This document shows positions 40,997 to 46,505 of a stretch of DNA of 46,505 bases, piece by piece. Location of the stretch: the NCBI GenBank assembly GCA_017960985.1, contig JAGCYD010000050.1, positions 1-46,505 on the forward strand, read 5' to 3'. Origin of the DNA: Bacteroidaceae bacterium (GTDB lineage: Bacteria; Bacteroidota; Bacteroidia; Bacteroidales; Bacteroidaceae). How positions within the stretch are numbered: position 1 is the first letter of the stretch; every line of letters starts with the position of its first letter. The notes beneath the pieces are model-generated. The model was given only the letters and a program-made list of their open reading frames with translations. It had not been told where the DNA came from and searched no databases. A program made the translations under genes and the position numbers.

Positions 40997-41914
40997 TCAG
41001 TTACGCGTGGCTTTTGTTCGGGAAGAACGCGTACCGCCTGTCTGTGTTGCAGTCGGATTGCTCTGGCGAGAATTCTGGCTTGTGCTGTTCACTGGTTTCC
41101 CTCCATTACTATTAGGTTTGCTTGGCTGCGAAACATTATTGTTTGGCGGAGGGGTATTACCCTTTGGCTGGTTGTTCGTCGGAGTCGTCCGCGTTGTACG
41201 GTTATTAATCTGCGGCGAGTTCGTATTGCCACTCTTATCCATATAGCGAGAATCCATGGTGCGATTGTTACTATTGGTATTCTTGTAGTGATTAGGGTAT
41301 GCCGAATTACGGGTACGCAGGTTAGCACCGAAGTCATGCTGGCGATGGTCGTTGAAATGGGCTGAGCCCTGAATTCTCGGGTCGCCTGCATAGTGGTCAT
41401 AACCTTCATAACGCGAGCCATAGTAGCCATTGGAGTAATACTTCCGGCTATGGGCTCCGGCATAGTTCCGATATACCGTGGGCGCATCGAAGTAATAGAA
41501 CGAGCGGTTGTTATATACCGAATATACGCGCAAATCCCATGAAGAACCTGACACATAAATGGGGCGATAGAAGTAATCGCGTGCCAAGAAACGGTCATAC
41601 TGGCGTGCCGTCATGATGTAGCGCAGGTCTTGGTTGCGATAGTCAAGATAGAGATAGTACTTATCAATCGCATCATAGTAACCACGAGATGCATCATTCA
41701 TGTAGAAAGATACAGCATACAGGAAGTCGTGGTTAATCTCATAACAGTCATCATACTGCATCGGCGTAAAGTCAAGTTCATAAGCCATACGGTCAGTTAG
41801 GAAGCGAGCCTGGCTACGAGCCTTACTATTTGACATTGTCGTCACAGACATCGTACCACACCCCTGAAGTATGGCAAGGGCAAGCAGCAATACTGCAAGA
41901 ATCGTCTTTTTCAT
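40997..41914 (-). CDS. Lipoprotein with low-complexity Asn/Thr/Pro-rich tail
   Basis: 305 residues. Lipobox AILQGC with Cys19 and GTM after it, a poor match to the surface export signal, so it may stay periplasm-facing. Residues about 30-170 are rich in Tyr and Asp (DAIDKYYLYLDYRNQDLRYI) and include the SKARSQARFLTDRMAYELDF helix. From about 200 the sequence is disordered, rich in Asn, Thr, Pro and Ser, ending in basic RSSRTKATRN. I do not recognise the family. It lies between rlmN and the GH43 gene with short gaps. Confidence 0.78.
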   Translation of the reverse strand: MKKTILAVLLLALAILQGCGTMSVTTMSNSKARSQARFLTDRMAYELDFTPMQYDDCYEINHDFLYAVSFYMNDASRGYYDAIDKYYLYLDYRNQDLRYIMTARQYDRFLARDYFYRPIYVSGSSWDLRVYSVYNNRSFYYFDAPTVYRNYAGAHSRKYYSNGYYGSRYEGYDHYAGDPRIQGSAHFNDHRQHDFGANLRTRNSAYPNHYKNTNSNNRTMDSRYMDKSGNTNSPQINNRTTRTTPTNNQPKGNTPPPNNNVSQPSKPNSNGGKPVNSTSQNSRQSNPTATQTGGTRSSRTKATRN

Positions 41915-41932
41915 AGTCGGAGTATTAAGAGG

Positions 41933-43000
41933 TTAATATTTTTTACGGTTAATCTTCTTCACGGGAGCCACACCCTTATGGGTAGGCTGCACACGACGAA
42001 TAGTTCCGTCGGCATTGAACTCCATGCGGTCGATGCACACCTGACGGTGGAAACCTGGGCCGTTGGGAGTAGGATAGAGATAGTCCTTGTTTATACGATG
42101 ATAAACAATGTACCACTCGTCGCGACCAGGTATTTTCAATACACTATTATGTGCAGGACCGTAGATTTCCTGTTTGGGGTCTTGTATCAATACAATAGGG
42201 TCGCGTGCCACTTCTATCGGACCCAGCGGAGATGTACTTGTTCCATATGCTACATGATAATTGGGACTGCCCGTGTCATCCACGCTCCAAAGGAAATAGT
42301 ATTTTCCTCCACGATAGAACACATAGGGACCCTCGCGGAACTGATAGTCGCGCAACGAACCGCCACGCGGTGTCATTACCGTCGTCGTACCGGGCTTCAG
42401 CGATACCATATCGTCGTTCAACTCAGCACCAGCCATATAGCCATTGCCCCAATAAAGATAACTCTTCCCACTGACGGGATCGGTAAATACATCGACATCA
42501 ATCTGCTGACCGCCATGCGCCCCTTCGGGACGCTCATCGACAAGTGGACGGCCAAGGTCCACAAACGGGCCTGTCGGGCTATTGGCTACAGCCACACCGA
42601 TAGACTTACGATCCTTGGCAATATCGTGACCGCTATAATAGAAATAGTATTTATAACTGCCGTCAGCCTGTCGCTTCTCCTCGATACAGGGAGCCCAAGC
42701 ATTGCCGTTAGCCCATGCCACCTGACTGGTACCCAAATCGAGCATGATGCCCTCATGTTTCCAATTCGTCAGGTCGTCACTACTGAACACGGTGAAATAA
42801 TAACCGCCCCAACCTCTGACTCCATCGGTAGTGGAGTAGATATAGAACTTGCCCGTCTGGTGCGAGAAAAGCACCTCGGGGTCGGCATGGAACTCAGGAA
42901 GGATAGGATTGCCGCTTGTAACAGGCTTGGCCTTCTTGGCGTTTGTCCCTGCGGACAACAATAAAGCAACAGCAATAAATAATAGACTTTTTAGTTTCAT
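41933..43000 (-). CDS. GH43-family glycoside hydrolase, secreted
   Basis: 355 residues with signal peptide MKLKSLLFIAVALLLSAGTNA. Five-bladed propeller hydrolase, typically acting on arabinan, xylan or galactan side chains. The inverting triad fits Asp40 (FHADPEVLF), the pKa-modulating Asp in QQIDVDVF (168 or 170) and Glu223 (FREGPYVF). It is secreted and has no extra binding domain. The 15-nt gap to aroB suggests co-transcription with a housekeeping gene, which is odd for a glycan enzyme. An arabinan target would fit the pectin theme of 24759-37362, but the subfamily cannot be read by eye. Confidence 0.9.
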   Translation of the reverse strand: MKLKSLLFIAVALLLSAGTNAKKAKPVTSGNPILPEFHADPEVLFSHQTGKFYIYSTTDGVRGWGGYYFTVFSSDDLTNWKHEGIMLDLGTSQVAWANGNAWAPCIEEKRQADGSYKYYFYYSGHDIAKDRKSIGVAVANSPTGPFVDLGRPLVDERPEGAHGGQQIDVDVFTDPVSGKSYLYWGNGYMAGAELNDDMVSLKPGTTTVMTPRGGSLRDYQFREGPYVFYRGGKYYFLWSVDDTGSPNYHVAYGTSTSPLGPIEVARDPIVLIQDPKQEIYGPAHNSVLKIPGRDEWYIVYHRINKDYLYPTPNGPGFHRQVCIDRMEFNADGTIRRVQPTHKGVAPVKKINRKKY

Positions 43001-43015
43001 GATTCTTAATTAGAT

Positions 43016-44077
43016 TTAACATCCCATCGACTCTCGGTAAAAGTCGAGCATTTCATATATCTCATCTCGCGTGGCAGTCTGGTTGATACGGATATCACCT
43101 ATACCGCCCAACAGGGTAAAGTTCACCTCGCCAGAGGTGTTCTTCTTGTCGTGCGTCATCAGTTCATACAAACGGGCATATTGCTTGCAGTCGAACACAA
43201 ACACGCCATAATTGTCCTTGATAAACTGCACCGTCTGGCGGAACTTATCCTTAGGGAATCCTGTACGAACCGTACTCAGATACAATTCACATACAATGCC
43301 CCATGCCACAGCATAGCCATGCAATACGGTACGGTGCTCCTCCAACGCCAGACTCTCAAAAGCATGGCCTACGGTATGCCCAAGGTTCAACGCCTTGCGG
43401 ATACCATGTTCCTCGGGGTCGGCCTCCACGATACGCTCCTTGACGGCTACGCTCTTCTCCACCAGTTGCCCCAACAGACGATAGTCCACATCAGCGAGGT
43501 CAAACCGCAACAGTTCCGCCCAGTGCGCCTCGTTGCTGATTAACCCGTGCTTCAACATCTCGGCATAACCAGAAGCCAGATTCTGGTAGTCGAGTGTGTG
43601 CAGGAACTTTGTATCAATGATAACCTCCCGAGCACAGTTGAACACACCTATCTCATTCTTCAACCCTCCGAAATTAATGCCTGTCTTACCTCCGACAGAA
43701 GCATCAACCATCGACAACAGGGTTGTGGGGATATTTATGTATGCGATACCACGCTTGAAGGTACTGGCGGCAAAACCGCCCAAATCCGTCACCATTCCTC
43801 CGCCAAGGCATATCATCAGCGAATGGCGTGTAGCACCACCCTGCTGCAAAGCCGTCCATACATGGCTCAATGATTCCAGTGTCTTATTCTCGTCCGTAGC
43901 ACCTATCGTTATCATGCCTGCGCCCCGTACGCAATCCATCTCCGCAACCTCTGGCCAGCAGAGTTGCAGCGTCGTTTCATCTGTCAATACGAACAACTTG
44001 TCGTGAGGACAGCACGCAACCGCCTCAGACAATATTTTCTCAAGATTCTCGCTTAGGATTACTTTCTGCTTGGACAT
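43016..44077 (-). CDS. aroB: 3-dehydroquinate synthase
   Basis: 353 residues. It makes 3-dehydroquinate in the shikimate pathway. NAD-binding GGGMVTDLGGFAAS, then IPTTLLSMVDASVGGKTGIN and the metal-ligand region LNLGHTVGHAFE are all intact. The ATG at 44077 lies 19 nt from the -7 box. It heads a run of six minus-strand genes reaching pdxA, with gaps of 15-18 nt or overlaps. Confidence 0.96.
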   Translation of the reverse strand: MSKQKVILSENLEKILSEAVACCPHDKLFVLTDETTLQLCWPEVAEMDCVRGAGMITIGATDENKTLESLSHVWTALQQGGATRHSLMICLGGGMVTDLGGFAASTFKRGIAYINIPTTLLSMVDASVGGKTGINFGGLKNEIGVFNCAREVIIDTKFLHTLDYQNLASGYAEMLKHGLISNEAHWAELLRFDLADVDYRLLGQLVEKSVAVKERIVEADPEEHGIRKALNLGHTVGHAFESLALEEHRTVLHGYAVAWGIVCELYLSTVRTGFPKDKFRQTVQFIKDNYGVFVFDCKQYARLYELMTHDKKNTSGEVNFTLLGGIGDIRINQTATRDEIYEMLDFYRESMGC

Positions 44078-44095
44078 AGCCTCGGATTGTTGTTA

Positions 44096-44103
44096 CAAAC
44101 TTA
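44096..44103 (-). promoter_or_regulatory. -7 box (TAAGTTTG) for the aroB run
   Basis: Exact minus-strand TAnnTTTG with a GTTG (44124-44127) at 20-nt spacing, close to the -33 TTTG. It predicts a leader of about a dozen nt. Confidence 0.6.
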
Positions 44104-44189
44104 CGAATTTAATCCGAGACAGGCAACATTTTATATTATTTTCACATAAAAAAGCGCTTGTAAAGCAAAGGGGTTACGCATATTTTCCG

Positions 44190-44197
44190 TACCTTTG
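44190..44197 (+). promoter_or_regulatory. -7 box (TACCTTTG) for the FKBP genes
   Basis: Exact plus-strand match 37 nt before the ATG at 44234. The leader is dominated by TATA repeats (TATACCTATTTATATATACA). Confidence 0.62.
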
Positions 44198-44233
44198 CAC
44201 ACCGAACTTATATACCTATTTATATATACATAT

Positions 44234-44818
44234 ATGGACAAAATCAGTTACGCATTAGGGCTGGGCATTGGACAACAGCTCAAAAGCATGAACATCAAGA
44301 ACTTTAGTATCGAGGACTTCACCCAGAGCATCAGCGAGGTTATCAACGGTAAAGCAACCTCCATGACTGCCCGTGAGGCACAGGAACTATTGAACGAATA
44401 CTTTGCAACAAAGGCTGCCGAGGATGCCAAGGAGAACATCGCCGAGGGCGCAGACTTCCTGAAGAAGAATGGTGCGCGCGAAGGTGTCGTAACGACAAAG
44501 AGCGGATTGCAGTACGAAATATTGCAGGAAGGCACTGGTCGCAGTCCTAAGGCTACCGACAAGGTGCGTTGCCACTACGAAGGCCGTCTCATCAATGGCG
44601 AGGTATTCGACAGTTCCTACAAACGCAACCAACCTGCCGACTTCGGACTGAATCAGGTTATTGCCGGATGGACCGAAGGTGTGCAGTTGATGAAAGAGGG
44701 TGCCAAGTTCCGTTTCTACATTCCCTACCTGTTGGGCTACGGAGAGCAGGGTGCCGGAAGTTCTATTCCTCCTTATGCTACACTTATCTTCGATGTGGAA
44801 CTGATAAAGGTTCTGTAA
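44234..44818 (+). CDS. FKBP-type peptidyl-prolyl cis-trans isomerase without signal peptide (first of three)
   Basis: 194 residues, Mip/FkpA-like: an N-terminal dimerisation helix region (MDKISYALGLGIGQQLKSMN) and a C-terminal FKBP domain with YEGRLINGEVFDSSY, QVIAGWTEGVQLM and PPYATLIFDVELIKVL. No leader or lipobox is seen, so it is predicted cytoplasmic, unlike the next two. The ATG at 44234 is chosen because the upstream part of the open frame overlaps the -7 box. It heads a tandem run of three isomerases. Confidence 0.93.
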   Translation: MDKISYALGLGIGQQLKSMNIKNFSIEDFTQSISEVINGKATSMTAREAQELLNEYFATKAAEDAKENIAEGADFLKKNGAREGVVTTKSGLQYEILQEGTGRSPKATDKVRCHYEGRLINGEVFDSSYKRNQPADFGLNQVIAGWTEGVQLMKEGAKFRFYIPYLLGYGEQGAGSSIPPYATLIFDVELIKVL

Positions 44819-44858
44819 ATCATCATCGTTTATATTCTAAATCTAAATTATAACTATT

Positions 44859-45725
44859 ATGAAAAAACTAAGTTTTGTATTTGTGGCTGTAGTGGCTGCA
44901 ATCATTGCCTCCTGTGGTAACGGTACCCCCAAGGCAAACCTGAAGAATGATGTAGATACCCTGAGTTATGCCATCGGTATGACACAGACACAGGGTCTGA
45001 GAGAGTATCTAACCCGCATTGGCGTAGATAGCGCCTATATGGACGAGTTCATTAAAGGTTTGAACGAGGCTGCCAATGTCGGTGACGATAAGAAGAAGGT
45101 TGCCTACTATGCCGGTATCCAGATTGGCCAGCAGATTAGCCAGCAGATGATTCGTGGCATCAACTACGAGATTTTTGGCGAGGATAGCACCCAGACCATT
45201 AGCCTGAGCAACTTTATGGCCGGCTTCGTTTGCGGCACATTGGGCGAAGAGGGTTTGATGACCATGAGTGAGGCACACATGAAGGCACGCCAGAAGGAAA
45301 TGGAAATCAAGAAGGCACAGATGGAGAAGAACTTTGGTCCCTGGAAGAAGGAGAACGAGGATTTCATGGCCAAGATTGCCAAGAAGGAAGGCATCTCTAA
45401 GTTGGAGAACGGTGTCTATTATGAAGTCATCGAGGAAGGTAAGGGTGCCATCCCCAACGACACAAATGTTGTAAAGGTAAATTATGAGGGCCGTCTCATT
45501 AACGACTCTATATTCGACAGTTCCATCAAGCGCGGAGAGCCTATGAAGTTCCGTTGCAACCAGGTTATCGCTGGATGGACGAATGCACTGACCCACATGC
45601 CCGTCGGCTCAAAGTGGAAGGTTTACATCCCACAAGAGCAGGCTTATGGCGACCGTGCAGCAGGCCCTGTTGTAAAGCCCTTCTCTGCCTTGGTATTTGA
45701 TATCGAACTGTTAGGCATCGAGTAA
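44859..45725 (+). CDS. FKBP-type isomerase lipoprotein (second of three)
   Basis: 288 residues. Lipobox AIIASC with Cys19. An N-terminal helical dimerisation region (VDTLSYAIGMTQTQGLREYL, then FMAGFVCGTLGEEGLMTMSE) is followed by a charged helix (about 145-175) and a C-terminal FKBP domain (YEGRLINDSIFDSSI, QVIAGWTNALTHMPVGSKW, FSALVFDIELLGIE). It catalyses proline isomerisation in folding of exported proteins, anchored to a membrane. It is 40 nt after the first gene and 1 nt before the third. Confidence 0.93.
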   Translation: MKKLSFVFVAVVAAIIASCGNGTPKANLKNDVDTLSYAIGMTQTQGLREYLTRIGVDSAYMDEFIKGLNEAANVGDDKKKVAYYAGIQIGQQISQQMIRGINYEIFGEDSTQTISLSNFMAGFVCGTLGEEGLMTMSEAHMKARQKEMEIKKAQMEKNFGPWKKENEDFMAKIAKKEGISKLENGVYYEVIEEGKGAIPNDTNVVKVNYEGRLINDSIFDSSIKRGEPMKFRCNQVIAGWTNALTHMPVGSKWKVYIPQEQAYGDRAAGPVVKPFSALVFDIELLGIE

Positions 45726-45726
45726 T

Positions 45727-46505
45727 ATGAAACGAATTGTATGGGTTCTCGCCCTAATGTGCTGTGTGCCCTTGTTGGCCATGGCGGGCAAGAAGAAAGT
45801 AAAGGTTGTCGAGGAACCGGCAAAGCCCGACACGGTAACTATCGACCAGTTCAGTTACGCCATAGGTAAGGCTAACACAAATGGGTTGATTGAGTATCTG
45901 ATACAGCGTGCCGGCATCGACACAACCTATATGGACGACTTTTTGCGTGGCTTCAACGAAGGTGTTACAACCGTGAACGACCACAAGGAAAAGGCCCGTT
46001 TAGCAGGACTGGACATCCGCCAGCAGGTGGAGAACCAGATTATCCCGTCGATTTCGAAGCAGGTAAACGGTACGGAAAATGCGCTGAACAATCGCTTGTT
46101 CATAGCTGGGTTCCGCGACGGAATAACGGGCAACAACGACTACATGGACATCTCCATGGATAGCATCCAGACGCTCGTAAGAAAGCAGATGGAGTACTAT
46201 CACACCGCACAGATGGAAAGCAAGTACGGCGAGAACCGCCGTGCCGGTGAGGAGTTCCTGAAGAAGAACGCCAAGGAGAAGGATGTAGTAACGACTGCCA
46301 GTGGTTTGCAGTACAAGGTCCTGACCAAGGGCGAGGGCGAAGTGCCCACCGCTTCACAGCGCGTTAAGGTGAATTACGAAGGAAAACTACTGGACGGCAC
46401 TGTGTTCGACAGCAGTTACGAGCGCGGCAACCCCGCTACCTTCGCCTGCAACCAAGTCATCAAAGGCTGGCAAGAGGCACTGACAATGATGCCCGTCGGC
46501 TCGAA
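45727..46505 (+). CDS. FKBP-type isomerase, periplasmic (third of three), 3' end outside window
   Basis: At least 259 residues, open to the last base. The signal peptide MKRIVWVLALMCCVPLLAMA is followed by lysine-rich GKKKVKVV rather than a lipobox cysteine. The N-terminal helical region (IDQFSYAIGKANTNGLIEYL) aligns with the second gene, and the FKBP domain (YEGKLLDGTVFDSSYERG, QVIKGWQEALTMMPVGS) runs off the window before its last strands. It starts 1 nt after the second gene stop, so they are coupled. Confidence 0.92.
   Translation, partial: MKRIVWVLALMCCVPLLAMAGKKKVKVVEEPAKPDTVTIDQFSYAIGKANTNGLIEYLIQRAGIDTTYMDDFLRGFNEGVTTVNDHKEKARLAGLDIRQQVENQIIPSISKQVNGTENALNNRLFIAGFRDGITGNNDYMDISMDSIQTLVRKQMEYYHTAQMESKYGENRRAGEEFLKKNAKEKDVVTTASGLQYKVLTKGEGEVPTASQRVKVNYEGKLLDGTVFDSSYERGNPATFACNQVIKGWQEALTMMPVGS

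Noticed and set aside
41978-42964. 328-codon plus-strand frame opposite the GH43 gene
   Set aside because: Antisense to a hydrolase with a complete triad and signal peptide. No independent support.

Overview
The window looks like a chromosome segment of a Bacteroidales bacterium, most probably Prevotellaceae-like. Three things point there. Upstream of many genes lies the Bacteroidetes -7 promoter box TAnnTTTG rather than a sigma-70 hexamer pair. Lipoproteins have Bacteroidetes-style acidic residues after the lipobox cysteine. Giant secreted proteins end in Por-secretion-like tails or dockerin-like modules. Base composition is near 50% GC with no obvious foreign island. No rRNA, CRISPR array, phage module or transposase was seen.

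Layout. 1-5377 (+): the 3' end of an M24 aminopeptidase P-like gene, a secreted papain-fold peptidase, then recJ and recQ overlapping by 4 nt. 5646-9407 (+): a 1253-residue secreted modular protein. 9408-9863: terminators, tRNA-Leu(TAA) and a 22-bp tandem array. 9864-13971 (-): the pyrE / SRPBCC / argH operon, carrying an inverted-repeat-bounded four-helix-bundle gene in the middle and a DUF559 nuclease plus Rieske-like lipoprotein at the end. 14048-15375 (-): prmC-recX. 15425-24680 (+): ribD, then an envelope-biogenesis run (DUF6242-like lipoprotein, DUF6089-like barrel, uppS, bamA, three OmpH/Skp paralogues, murI).

24759-37362 is the most unusual part. A PL11 rhamnogalacturonan lyase with extra modules and a dockerin-like end (-) faces away from a CotH-kinase multidomain protein and a Cthe_2159-like beta-helix carbohydrate-binding protein (+). 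The lyase, the CotH protein and the distant 5646-9407 protein share an N-terminal-type module marked by W-x-x-H-A-A-(L/M). The CotH and beta-helix proteins share another module near their C-termini. Together they suggest a surface or secreted apparatus acting on pectin-like polysaccharide.

37363-37823 holds a second 22-bp array, a 122-bp imperfect palindrome and tRNA-Ser(TGA). 37824-44077 (-) is an aroB-led run: aroB, a GH43 hydrolase, a lipoprotein, rlmN, a DUF4837-like lipoprotein and pdxA. 44234-46505 (+) has three tandem FKBP-type prolyl isomerases, apparently aimed at different compartments; the last is cut by the window edge.

All functions are read from motifs in the translated sequence and remembered family features. 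No database search was run, and domain limits are approximate.
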